DNA from: CAVXEF01 sp963827315
GTDB taxonomy: Bacteria; Planctomycetota; Phycisphaerae; Sedimentisphaerales; Anaerobacaceae
NCBI GenBank assembly: GCA_963827315.1
Contig: CAWHAL010000001.1
Span: 620,001-684,000 of the forward strand
DNA length: 64,000 nt
Reading direction: 5' to 3'
Position numbers and translations under genes: made by a program. The notes beneath the pieces were generated by a model. That model was not told the origin of the DNA and searched no databases. It saw only the letters and a program-made list of their open reading frames with translations. Within the stretch, counting starts at the first letter, position 1. Every line of letters begins with the position of its first letter. Below are positions 26,366 to 34,781 of this stretch, in pieces.

Positions 26366-27331
26366 TTAGACTCCCAATCCCACGGCCTTTCTCGCACGGG
26401 CGAGTGTTTTGGATGCCACTGCTTTTGCCCGTGCCGCTCCTTTGGCGAGAATTTCTTTGACATAGTCGATATTACTTTCAAGCTCCGCTCTTTTCTGTCG
26501 AAATGGCTTGAAGTACTCAATCGTCAGCTCTGCGAGGCGCTTCTTTGCGTCGCTGTAGCCCATACCTCCGCTGCGGTATCTGTTCTCCCACTCGCTTAGT
26601 TCTTCCGGTGAGGCAACTAACTTCAGGAGCGCGAACACGTTGCATTTCTCCGGGACTTTGGGTTCTTCGACCGGTGTGGAGTCGGTAACAATTTGCATAA
26701 TCTTTTTTCGGATGCTTTTTTCCGGCTCAAATATCTCGATGGTATTGCCGTATGTTTTACTCATTTTTCGACCGTCGATGCCGGGCACCACCGCTACGGA
26801 TTCGATGATGTATTCCCTCGGGATGGTGAAAGTTTCGCCGTAGCTGTTATTGAATCGGATGGCGATGTCTCGTGCGACCTCAATATGTTGTTTCTGGTCA
26901 GCCCCCACCGGAACAAGGTCGCTTTCGTAGATGAGGATATCGGCTGCCTGAAGGACAGGATATGCAAACAGGCCGTGATTTGGGCTCAGGCCCTGTGCGA
27001 CTTTGTCCTTGTAGCTCGTGCACCGCTGCAATAGGCCCATTGGCGTAATGCAGGAAAGCAGCCACGCAAGCTCGGTTACCTCCGGCACATCCGATTGTCG
27101 CCAGAAAACGGTTTTCTCGGTATCTAAGCCCAGTGCGATGTAATCCATCGCCACATTTAGGCTGTGCTTGGCAACGTCGGCCGGCGACGGATTACTTGTA
27201 AGTGCGTGGAAATCGGCAATGAAATAGAAGCAGTCGTGTTCATTTTGTAGTTGGAGGTGCTGGCGCATTGCGCCGAAATAGTTACCGATATGAAGTCGGC
27301 CGGTCGGCTGTATGCCGGACAGAACACGCAA
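26366..27331 (-). CDS. trpS: Tryptophanyl-tRNA synthetase
   Basis: Class I synthetase of 321 residues with the HIGH-type motif (SGIQPTGRLHIGNYFGA) and the KMSKS-type motif DGRKMSKTYGN. I place the start at the TTG at 27331, which has AAGGAG seven bases upstream and gives the usual N-terminus RVLSGIQPTG. The longer ATG frame adds 15 atypical residues. Forms an operon with scpA. Confidence 0.94.
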   Translation of the reverse strand: MRVLSGIQPTGRLHIGNYFGAMRQHLQLQNEHDCFYFIADFHALTSNPSPADVAKHSLNVAMDYIALGLDTEKTVFWRQSDVPEVTELAWLLSCITPMGLLQRCTSYKDKVAQGLSPNHGLFAYPVLQAADILIYESDLVPVGADQKQHIEVARDIAIRFNNSYGETFTIPREYIIESVAVVPGIDGRKMSKTYGNTIEIFEPEKSIRKKIMQIVTDSTPVEEPKVPEKCNVFALLKLVASPEELSEWENRYRSGGMGYSDAKKRLAELTIEYFKPFRQKRAELESNIDYVKEILAKGAARAKAVASKTLARARKAVGLGV

Positions 27332-27454
27332 AGCTATTCTCCTTGACTGAAGCGCAGTGCTGTTGGGACATAACACTACAGAAAACCTCGCGTAAAGGTA
27401 ATGCCAACCGGCGGAATTGTCAAGAGTTTTGCCGAAGTCTGCTTCGTCGCGGTA

Positions 27455-27482
27455 TTTACAAGCAGGGCCTTTCTGATATACT
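27455..27482 (+). promoter_or_regulatory. Predicted promoter of metXW (near-leaderless)
   Basis: TTTACA, a 16-base spacer and TATACT place the transcription start about five bases before the ATG at 27494. That fits the lack of any ribosome binding site. Confidence 0.6.
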
Positions 27483-27493
27483 CGATTACCGTT

Positions 27494-29272
27494 ATGGCAG
27501 AGATTGAAGAAAATTCAGTTGGTATTGTTGAGACAAAAACCATACGGATTGTCGAGCCGGATGAATCGCTCGAGCTGGAGTGTGGAAAAACGCTGGCCCC
27601 CATCGACGTGGCCTACGAAACGTACGGAAAACTTAACAATGCACAGGACAATGCCGTTTTGATTTGTCATGCGCTCAGTGGCAATGCCCATGTCGCTGGC
27701 CGAAATAGCCCCGACGACAAAAAGCCCGGCTGGTGGGACGTTATGATTGGGCCCGGCAAAGGTATTGACACAAATAAGTATTTCGTTATTTGCTCGAATT
27801 TCCTCGGCGGCTGCAGCGGAACCACGGGCCCATCTTCGATAAATCCGAGGACAGGCAAACCTTACGGCCTGGACTTCCCCATTATAACCGTCGCCGATAT
27901 GGTCAGGGTCCAGAAGCTGCTGCTGGATAAGCTCGGTGTAAAACAACTCCTCGCAGTCATCGGCGGCTCAATCGGCGGTATGCAGGTCCTCGACTGGGCG
28001 ATTCGATACCCCGATTTCGTCAGGGCTGCTTTGCCAATCGCAACTACAACTCACCTCAGTGCTCAGTCGATTGCTTTTGATACCGTAGGTCGAAATGCGA
28101 TATTGGCAGACCCCAATTTTAGCGGTGGAAATTATGATGATGAAAAGTCTCCCGACAGAGGCCTGAGCATAGCTCGTATGATTGGTCATATAACATACCT
28201 GTCCGAGCAGGGTATGCGCGAAAAGTTCGGCCGGAAACTCCGGGGTTCTGACCAGTATAGTTACGATTTTAATTCGGAATTTGCCGTCGAAACGTACCTC
28301 GATTATCAGGGCCAAAGCTTCGTGGAAAGGTTCGATGCCAATAGTTATCTTTATATAACCAAGGCATCAGACTACTTCGACCTCGAAAAAGATTATGGCT
28401 CATTAGCCGAAGCCTTTGCCGGTACCAAAAGCAGGTTCCTGATAATCAGCTTTGCAAGTGACTGGCTCTTTACGCCTGAGCAGTCCAAGGCAATAGTCGA
28501 TGCACTTGCTGCCGTCGGCAAAGATGTCAGCTATTGCAACATCGCTTCGCCCTACGGTCACGACGCATTCTTATTGGAGCCGGAAACGCTCGGCTCATTT
28601 ATCAGCGGCTTTCTCGACGCCACACATCAGCCCGCAATAAAGCGGCAGTATGTGCCGCATATAGTTGCAGAGCAGCTTCACCACGTCCGCCTCGACTATG
28701 AGTTGATAGAATCGCTGATAGAGCCTGACAGCAGGGTTCTGGACATCGGCTGTGGTGATGGCCAGTTGTTGGCCAATCTCGCTGTGGACAAAAACATAAA
28801 GGCTGAAGGTATTGAGCTTGACCAGGACCTTGTTTTGGCCTGCGTAAATCGGGGACAACCTGTTATCCAGCGTGACGTCGAACGCGGCTTGGAAAACTAC
28901 GCAGATAAAAGTTTCGATTATGTGATATTGTCGCAAACGATGCAAACCTTGAAAAATCCCAAAAAGGTCTTTACCGAATTGCTGCGTGTCGGCAAAAAAG
29001 TGATTGTCAGTTTCCCTAATTTTGCGCACTGGCGTTGCAGGATGCAGCTGTTCTTCCTCGGCAGGGCTCCGCTTACTCCACACTTGCCTTTCGATTGGCA
29101 CGACTCCTCGAACATTCATTTTCTTTCGCTGAAGGATTTTGACCGCTTCTGTGAAGAGTTATCTGTCAAAGTGGAAAAGAGAATCCCGTTGGGCAAGATG
29201 CGCCTCGGCTTGGTAAAATTCGCCCCCAATCTGCTCGCTGAGCAGGTAATTTACGTAACAAGCAAAGATTAA
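27494..29272 (+). CDS. metX: Homoserine O-acetyltransferase fused to MetW methyltransferase-like domain
   Basis: 592 residues with two domains. Residues ~1-380 are MetX, an alpha/beta hydrolase that acylates homoserine for methionine synthesis: LICHALSGNAHV, the nucleophile region GGSIGGMQVLDW, and the C-terminal Asp and His regions FASDWLF and GHDAFLLE. Residues ~395-592 are MetW, a SAM-methyltransferase fold: VLDIGCGDGQLL, ILSQTMQTL, VSFPNFAHW. metX and metW are usually separate adjacent genes; here they form one reading frame. The start at 27494 fits the family and the promoter. Confidence 0.94.
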   Translation: MAEIEENSVGIVETKTIRIVEPDESLELECGKTLAPIDVAYETYGKLNNAQDNAVLICHALSGNAHVAGRNSPDDKKPGWWDVMIGPGKGIDTNKYFVICSNFLGGCSGTTGPSSINPRTGKPYGLDFPIITVADMVRVQKLLLDKLGVKQLLAVIGGSIGGMQVLDWAIRYPDFVRAALPIATTTHLSAQSIAFDTVGRNAILADPNFSGGNYDDEKSPDRGLSIARMIGHITYLSEQGMREKFGRKLRGSDQYSYDFNSEFAVETYLDYQGQSFVERFDANSYLYITKASDYFDLEKDYGSLAEAFAGTKSRFLIISFASDWLFTPEQSKAIVDALAAVGKDVSYCNIASPYGHDAFLLEPETLGSFISGFLDATHQPAIKRQYVPHIVAEQLHHVRLDYELIESLIEPDSRVLDIGCGDGQLLANLAVDKNIKAEGIELDQDLVLACVNRGQPVIQRDVERGLENYADKSFDYVILSQTMQTLKNPKKVFTELLRVGKKVIVSFPNFAHWRCRMQLFFLGRAPLTPHLPFDWHDSSNIHFLSLKDFDRFCEELSVKVEKRIPLGKMRLGLVKFAPNLLAEQVIYVTSKD

Positions 29273-29301
29273 TTCTTCGGTGCAATCTCAAAAATATTTA
29301 G

Positions 29302-29357
29302 CCCCCAGGCCTGCCCTGGGGGTTCTCTGTTCTATTTAGCCCTGGGTTTCACCCAGG
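29302..29357. repeat. Two GC-rich hairpins after metXW
   Basis: CCCCCAGG/CCTGGGGG (29302-29322) and CCTGGG/CCCAGG (29341-29357). The first, followed by TTCTCTG, may end the metXW transcript. The interval 29273-29596 holds no gene I can support; near 29450-29510 it has a block shared with 51290-51345. Confidence 0.6.
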
Positions 29358-29596
29358 GGTGCCCGCGCCTGCCCTGTGGGATGCGTCGTATGCTATCCCA
29401 TCGGGGCGAGGAACGCTTTTTATTTAGCCCCCACCCCGCAATTTATTGCGCGGGTTTTCCGTCAAGCCACAAGGGCCGAGCGACGTGCGACGATTATATG
29501 CTGCCTCCATTGGTGCTGGGGGCATTGTCGAAGGGCTGAATGTCCGAGTGCGAAAACTGTAACGGTCAAAATTTCGATAGAAAGACTTGAAAAAAT

Positions 29597-29983
29597 TTAA
29601 GCATCAATAGGATACTCTTCTCCAAAAGGAGGGTCTATCTCAATAACCTCAGAACTATAATAAGGTTTTCCCTGGAATAGCATGAATATCAATCCTTTAT
29701 AACCAGTATACGCTTCATCTTTAGCCGCTTTCATTAATTCAGAAAGGTCAGCTTTTTCGGAAAGGTCAAGTTTGTTGATCTCCTCGTATTTTCTCTTGGA
29801 AATATATGCTGCGTCGTCTAAGATGATTAGTCCTTCAATAGTGTCTCTCTCCCATATTTCTTTTTCTAAATTTCCTTCGTTGTCGTATTGTTTCGTCTGA
29901 GTATAAAGACTTCCCCTATTGACCCTGTAGGTTCTGACCTCCCTTTTGGGAGTATATTCGATATCCAAACTGCCTTCCGTCAT
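29597..29983 (-). CDS. Hypothetical protein
   Basis: The 128-residue frame has no signal peptide, membrane helix or motif I recognise. It is acidic, with a lysine-rich middle, and the text (EGLIILDDAAYISKRKYEEIN) looks like real protein rather than a shadow. It lies alone in the 29.3-32.1 kb accessory patch and may be a horizontally acquired gene. Confidence 0.45.
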   Translation of the reverse strand: MTEGSLDIEYTPKREVRTYRVNRGSLYTQTKQYDNEGNLEKEIWERDTIEGLIILDDAAYISKRKYEEINKLDLSEKADLSELMKAAKDEAYTGYKGLIFMLFQGKPYYSSEVIEIDPPFGEEYPIDA

Positions 29984-30432
29984 AAAGTCTCCGATATGAA
30001 TACGTTTATCCGGGATTTCTCATTTACCATTAGTCTCATTGAATTCAATCAATCTCGTCCCTTAAATTACGAAACTTGCGTGAAAAAAGCAAGTGTTTTT
30101 ACCATTTTTCGGCAAATCTAATGACCTCACGGCAGATGCCTCAATCGCCTTCCATTTTCCCTTCGTGGCCGCGTTAAGTGATGGTAATCCATATAACCAG
30201 ACTGCAACCAAAAGGTTAATAGTGCGTAAAATCACAAAAAATGTAACGTATGCGACAGTTATGTAGGCTGGGGCTTGCCTGCCCTCGAGTGTCGTAGTCG
30301 GGGGCCCCACCAATTCTACTCAATCCAAAAGCCCTTGGGTTTATCCCAGGGGTCATCATTACGGTTAGCCCCCAAGCCACGTCTTGGGGGTTGACACCAA
30401 TCCCTCGTCCAATTCAATGCATAACGGGAATC
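29984..30432. other. Interval without a supported gene; hairpins and shared repeat blocks
   Basis: Contains CCTTGGG/CCCAGGGG (about 30332-30352) and CCCCCAAG/CTTGGGGG (30368-30391). These resemble the pair after metXW in reverse order. GCTTGCCTGCCCTCGAGTGT at 30272-30291 has a near copy at 51257. An 83-codon minus-strand frame here starts inside the repeat and is not convincing. Confidence 0.5.
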
Positions 30433-30888
30433 TCAGTGGACCGGCGGATTTTCTGGTTCTGCCTTATTGGCTTTTGTCTCTCCCTCTTGGAGCTTTCTCC
30501 TCTCACAAGATGTCAATGGACGAGGGGGGAGACTATTCAATACTGGCTGGATTTCAGCAGGTACACATAAGCCGAACTCTTCATAGTACCGTTGGACGTA
30601 CCAAAATGAACTGAGACGGGCTTCGGTATCACCCCACAGGGAATCAGCAGCCGCAACACACTGCCGGATACTGGCTTCAGCGTTCTTAACAAGCTCTTCT
30701 TCACGTCCAGCTCGAATCATGAAGGCGGTATTGGTCACATCAAGGATTCGTAAGTAGTATTGGTCCCGAAACATTACGGAGTATCGCCACGCAATCAGAC
30801 CGCCGAATAAAATGGCACCGGCCAGAAAACCAAATGCGAAAAGCCCCAGAACTTTTAGCTTTCCTTTTTGGCTTGCCATAGTATCCAT
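30433..30888 (-). CDS. Hypothetical membrane-anchored protein
   Basis: 151 residues starting at ATG 30888 (GGGAG seven bases upstream). One N-terminal membrane helix (LGLFAFGFLAGAILFGGLIAW) is followed by a helical soluble domain with two cysteines and a proline-rich end. No family recognised. Part of the accessory patch between metXW and the nickel transporter. Confidence 0.5.
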   Translation of the reverse strand: MDTMASQKGKLKVLGLFAFGFLAGAILFGGLIAWRYSVMFRDQYYLRILDVTNTAFMIRAGREEELVKNAEASIRQCVAAADSLWGDTEARLSSFWYVQRYYEEFGLCVPAEIQPVLNSLPPRPLTSCERRKLQEGETKANKAEPENPPVH

Positions 30889-31014
30889 AGTATTTCTCCC
30901 GCACAACATTATTATACAACACGATACCTATGGTACAAGTTTCCACTGATCTTATCCTGCCATTATACCAATATCAAACCGGCGGCTTTCAGGGCGTCTA
31001 TGTGGAACCGCATG

Positions 31015-31752
31015 TTAGAGTTCATTCCTCAGTTGATTTAACTCATCTTCAAATGGTTTTAGTTCCTCAGGTTTATCATTACCAAAGAAACTTTGAATCC
31101 TTAAAGATGATTCAAGCAAGATGCCAGCTGTGGAATCAAGATGCACTGCAAAATCCGATACAGACTGGTTTTTGTATCCAACAACCGAATAGTCGTCGCA
31201 ACTTTGATTTATTTCTATATGACGGTTCACTAATGCCCGAATATCGTTATGGGCTTCACTACATAAGAAATTATACAGTGATGAATACTCATGGGCCATA
31301 CCTGCCTTTTCAAAACGCTGATAGACCGCTAAAGGAACATACCCATTATTCTTTAGCCTATCTAGTTCGGTTTTGTGTTCGTTTATTTCAGAATCCAGAT
31401 CTTTCCATTCTGAGTATTGGGACAAAAAAGGATTCGAGTTATTTTTTGCTTGGTCTAGCACTTTTATCCATTCGTAATGAAATTTCGCTTGCATGTAGTT
31501 CACGTAGGATTCATCGCAACTCATATTTTTAAAATCAACAAAAGCTTCAAGAAAAGATCTGAATAAAGCCGGAATGCCAGCAAATCGTCTTTTATCAACC
31601 AGTGTAACAATGCAACTTGTCAACTCGATTAGGCTTATATAGAGCCCTATGAGATAGAGTTGGCTTGGAACACGTTTATCAAAACGTATTCTTTTTGTAA
31701 GCTCTACCGATGAGTCGTGAAGCCTTTTGAGATAATCAAGTATCTGAGACAT
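31015..31752 (-). CDS. DUF5677-like hypothetical protein
   Basis: The 245-residue protein is largely helical. The arrangement GLYISLIELTSCIVTL ... FRSFLEAFVDFKN ... YNFLCSEAHNDIRAL matches the style of the DUF5677 family, whose members are found in accessory regions and carry a conserved SExxH-like motif. The start ATG at 31752 is preferred over a longer frame. The function of the family is not known to me. A 133-bp repeat (copy A) begins just upstream. Confidence 0.5.
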   Translation of the reverse strand: MSQILDYLKRLHDSSVELTKRIRFDKRVPSQLYLIGLYISLIELTSCIVTLVDKRRFAGIPALFRSFLEAFVDFKNMSCDESYVNYMQAKFHYEWIKVLDQAKNNSNPFLSQYSEWKDLDSEINEHKTELDRLKNNGYVPLAVYQRFEKAGMAHEYSSLYNFLCSEAHNDIRALVNRHIEINQSCDDYSVVGYKNQSVSDFAVHLDSTAGILLESSLRIQSFFGNDKPEELKPFEDELNQLRNEL

Positions 31753-31796
31753 ATATCTTATGTGCCCTCTAACATAACAATATCCACCATTTTTGC

Positions 31797-31929
31797 TGAA
31801 CAATTGCCGACAACGTCGGCCTCAACAAAACGAAATACAGCATACAACGAAATACGATATACGCGATACGCACGACGAAAAATCCGGTCGTTTTAAGTTT
31901 ACTTTACCGGAAATAAATTGTCAACATTG
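31797..31929. repeat. Dispersed ~130-bp repeat, copy A
   Basis: Begins with hairpin GCCGAC-AAC-GTCGGC, then CCTCAACAAAACGAAATAC and a tract of ATACG-type units. It ends AGTTTACTTTACCGGAAATA and TTGTCAACATT. Copy B at 51121-51255 has the same order of parts. Both copies lie just upstream of minus-strand accessory genes. Confidence 0.85.
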
Positions 31930-31934
31930 AAACA

Positions 31935-32100
31935 GCGTACAGCCCTTCGACACGCTCAGGACAGGTCTCGTGAAGTGTATCTCGCGTGGATTCCTGCTTT
32001 CCGAAACGGGCTCTCCGCTTCACTTCGTGTCGCAGGAATGACAGAAGAGATTGCCGCCCATTCGACTTCGCTCAGGGTAAACTTTCGGCCTCGCAATGAC
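31935..32100. repeat. CGACTTCGCTCAGG-type interspersed repeats
   Basis: Contains CCCTTCGACACGCTCAGGAC, CATTCGACTTCGCTCAGGGT and TTTCGGCCTCGCAATGACA. These are widespread intergenic repeat words with no coding potential. Confidence 0.5.
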
Positions 32101-32126
32101 AAAACCCCGTCATCAAGATGACGGGG
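32098..32126 (-). terminator. Terminator of the nickel/cobalt transporter operon
   Basis: On the minus strand CCCCGTCAT/ATGACGGGG with a four-base loop, then TTTTGTC. A second hairpin, CCCGCCGG/CCGGCGGG (32144-32164), lies between it and the end of the ATPase gene. Confidence 0.75.
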
Positions 32127-32179
32127 CTAAACATTCTTGAGAACCCGCCGGATAAACCGGCGGGCTTTTGGATTAAACA

Positions 32180-32911
32180 TTACTTACCGCTCCGGAATTT
32201 TGCGGGTACTTCGAGGCCGTGGTCGGCCATCAGTTTTGAATCCCACATTATTTCTTGGCTGTGGCCGTCGGCGATGATGCGCCCGTTGTCGAGAAGAACA
32301 GCCCTTTCGGCAACCGCAGCTGCGAAATTCATATCGCAGGTCGCTATGATTAGCGTCTGAGGTAAGCCGGCGAGCAGCATTATAAGGTTATTGCGGTTTC
32401 TTGGGTCCAGACCGCCGTCGGGTTCATCAAGAGTAATAATCTCGGGTCTCATTGAGAGTATAGTTGCTATCGCCGCTGCGCGTTTTTGGCCGGCCGAGAG
32501 ATGATGAGGAGCTTTGTCAGCCATATCAGTTAGGCCAACCGTTTTTAGCGCATCAGCCACGCGGGATTTTACCTCTCCAGCTTCAAGCCCCATATTCAAT
32601 GGGCCAAACGCTACGTCCTCGAACAAATTTGGCATAAATAGCTGGTCGTCGGGGTCCTCAAGACAGGAGCCTGCCATTGTACGAATCTGTTTCAAAGTCT
32701 TCTTAGTGACTTCCAGCCCGTTAATTAGCACTTTACCTGTGCCTTTCAAGAACCCTCCCATCGCAAGAAGCAGTGTCGATTTCCCTGCTCCATTAGGGCC
32801 TATCAAAGCAACCTTTTGGCCGTGTTCCACACTTAAAGTTATGTCGCTCAGGGCTATTGTGCCGTCGTGGTACTTGTATGAAAAATTCTTTATTTCAATC
32901 GCTTTCGCCAT
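32180..32911 (-). CDS. nikO: Energy-coupling ATPase of a nickel/cobalt ECF transporter
   Basis: 243-residue CbiO/NikO-type ABC ATPase with Walker A GPNGAGKST, signature HLSAGQKRAAAIA, Walker B EIITLDEPDGGLD and the typical DDQLFMPNLFEDVAFGP segment. It hydrolyses ATP for the NikMN-NikQ membrane complex encoded immediately upstream. Nickel rather than cobalt is inferred from the nearby NikR. Confidence 0.92.
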   Translation of the reverse strand: MAKAIEIKNFSYKYHDGTIALSDITLSVEHGQKVALIGPNGAGKSTLLLAMGGFLKGTGKVLINGLEVTKKTLKQIRTMAGSCLEDPDDQLFMPNLFEDVAFGPLNMGLEAGEVKSRVADALKTVGLTDMADKAPHHLSAGQKRAAAIATILSMRPEIITLDEPDGGLDPRNRNNLIMLLAGLPQTLIIATCDMNFAAAVAERAVLLDNGRIIADGHSQEIMWDSKLMADHGLEVPAKFRSGK

Positions 32912-32920
32912 TAAAGAATC

Positions 32921-33697
32921 CTACTGCAAAATCGGCCTCACAAAAAAGTACAACAGCAGTATGAAAGATACGGCGACGAAGCCAAACCATACGTCGCGGT
33001 GATGGATTCGTGATTCTGAAAGGCTGTGCCAGTTCCCATCGAAACCCCGGCCCTGCATCGCAATGTTTATATGTTCAGCCGTCTCTATGCTGCGTATCAG
33101 CAGCGAGCCAACCATAGCGGCTGCGATTTTAAGCTCAGGTTTAAGGCCGAGATTTCGCAGTTTTCGTCCTGCTCTCGCCCGCAGTATGCGGCCGGCCCGG
33201 TCAATGAGGACGAATATGTAACGGTACAGCAGGCCAAGTTGAATAAGCAATAGCTTCGGCACTCCCAACCTGCCCAGACCGGTGAGTAAATCTCCGAATC
33301 GAGTGGTGGAAACCAGAGCAATCAGAGCCAGCATTGTAACGGCAAACTTTCCAAGAATGGCGAAGCATCGCATCCAGCCGACTGAAGTTTGCAAAACAAG
33401 CGGGCCAAAAGCGACAACGAGGGGGTTTTTATCATACAGCGGACAGCTTAACGCCAGAACTAAAACAAATGGGCTAACCAGCAGTACTTGTTTGAAGGCA
33501 AATCGCAGCGGAATCTTAGCCAGCACCAGTACCGTAAAAGGTCCGACTGCACAGCAGGTCAAAATGCTCACTGAAGTACGGGACAGGGATAAAACCATCA
33601 CGGTAAAGACAAGTGTAACAAGAAACTTTACCCTGCTGTCGAGTCGATGAATGATTGAGTCCTGATAGGCAAATTTATCAATGTGCGCGTGATGCAT
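32921..33697 (-). CDS. nikQ: Transmembrane T component of a nickel/cobalt ECF transporter
   Basis: 258-residue CbiQ/NikQ-type protein with about five membrane helices. It has the conserved cytoplasmic coupling segments containing Ala-Arg-Gly-like motifs (ILRARAGRKLR, IAMQGRGFDG). Links the ATPase to the substrate-binding NikM. Nine bases separate it from nikO. Confidence 0.92.
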   Translation of the reverse strand: MHHAHIDKFAYQDSIIHRLDSRVKFLVTLVFTVMVLSLSRTSVSILTCCAVGPFTVLVLAKIPLRFAFKQVLLVSPFVLVLALSCPLYDKNPLVVAFGPLVLQTSVGWMRCFAILGKFAVTMLALIALVSTTRFGDLLTGLGRLGVPKLLLIQLGLLYRYIFVLIDRAGRILRARAGRKLRNLGLKPELKIAAAMVGSLLIRSIETAEHINIAMQGRGFDGNWHSLSESRIHHRDVWFGFVAVSFILLLYFFVRPILQ

Positions 33698-33700
33698 GTT

Positions 33701-34717
33701 TCATATCTCACATTTTTTCCGGAGACCATTTTTTCTCAGAATCGATGCTGTCAGCCAGATAAACCCCATCGTAACCGCAGAGCCGACCACAGCCGCAAAG
33801 CTTGTCCAGCCCTTCGAAGTCACGGTCGACGCGCCCCGCACAGAGTAATCAGGCAGCGGCGCGTATTTTGACTGCAATTGGTCAACAGCGGCGATTGTGG
33901 AATTTTCATTGGATACAATCGGCTTGAAGTCTGGCTGGTCGGGTCTTTCAGCATAGCTCCATTCCAGGCCGTCAGGCAGGCCGCAGGCAAGTAAAGAAAG
34001 CCCCGCACCAGTAACAATAGTAAAGACCACGAATGTTACGAGCACCGCTTTTTTACTTAATCTGACTTTACCAGCTGAAGCGCCGACAATCATATCGCCT
34101 CTGACCTGCTGCAGGTATCCCAGCACCGTCAGAGTAATCAGACCTTCAACAGTGCCGACCAGAAAGTGGACGCCAATCATCGTTATCAGGAAAGTTGAGA
34201 ATGGAACTACCAATACACCGGATAGTGCTGCCTCTATCGGGACAAGAGTCGCGCCTGCTTCGACGGCAAGCAGACATGCCAGCATGGCCCCGGTGTATGT
34301 CCGCAAACTGCTGAACCGCCCGGCGGTTATTGCCCTATACAGAAAATAACCGACGTAAGACGGGACAAGGCCCATATTTATGATATTACACCCCAGAGCA
34401 AGGAGGCCGCCATCCTGGAAAATAAGGCACTGAATAATCACCACCGAGGATATCACGATTGCTCCGGCGTGTGGGCCTAAAATGATAGCCAGCAGCACTG
34501 CTCCGACCATGTGTCCACTTGTCCCGGGCATTGCGGGAAGCTGAAAGTTGACCATTTGCGCAGCAAAAACAAACGCCCCGAGGATACCCATCAATGCGAA
34601 CTTATCTGACGTGATAATCTGCCTGACCTTCCTGCATATAAGGCCCAGGGCAGCCCCGGCTATTGCCAGTGTCCCCGCCGCAACCGGCACCGACAGTAAT
34701 TCGTTGGCCATATGCAT
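33701..34717 (-). CDS. nikMN: Substrate-specific component NikM fused to NikN
   Basis: The 338-residue protein starts MHMANELLSVPV; the N-terminal Met-His is the metal ligand in this family. Helices with GTSGHMVGAVLLAIILGPHAG and the FQDGGLLALGCNIINMG motif are CbiM/NikM. The C-terminal part (residues ~225-335), with a hydrophobic helix, CGLPDGLEWSYAER and a final helix, matches NikN. Imports Ni2+ or Co2+ across the inner membrane. Confidence 0.92.
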   Translation of the reverse strand: MHMANELLSVPVAAGTLAIAGAALGLICRKVRQIITSDKFALMGILGAFVFAAQMVNFQLPAMPGTSGHMVGAVLLAIILGPHAGAIVISSVVIIQCLIFQDGGLLALGCNIINMGLVPSYVGYFLYRAITAGRFSSLRTYTGAMLACLLAVEAGATLVPIEAALSGVLVVPFSTFLITMIGVHFLVGTVEGLITLTVLGYLQQVRGDMIVGASAGKVRLSKKAVLVTFVVFTIVTGAGLSLLACGLPDGLEWSYAERPDQPDFKPIVSNENSTIAAVDQLQSKYAPLPDYSVRGASTVTSKGWTSFAAVVGSAVTMGFIWLTASILRKNGLRKKCEI

Positions 34718-34781
34718 AATAAAATCCTCCTGTCACTAATTAACTCTTATCGCCGCACTTCTCAAGCAAATTGGTAAAACC

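Noticed and set aside
30062..30313. 83-codon minus-strand frame
   Set aside because: Begins within a shared repeat block and has no ribosome site; one hydrophobic stretch alone is not enough support.
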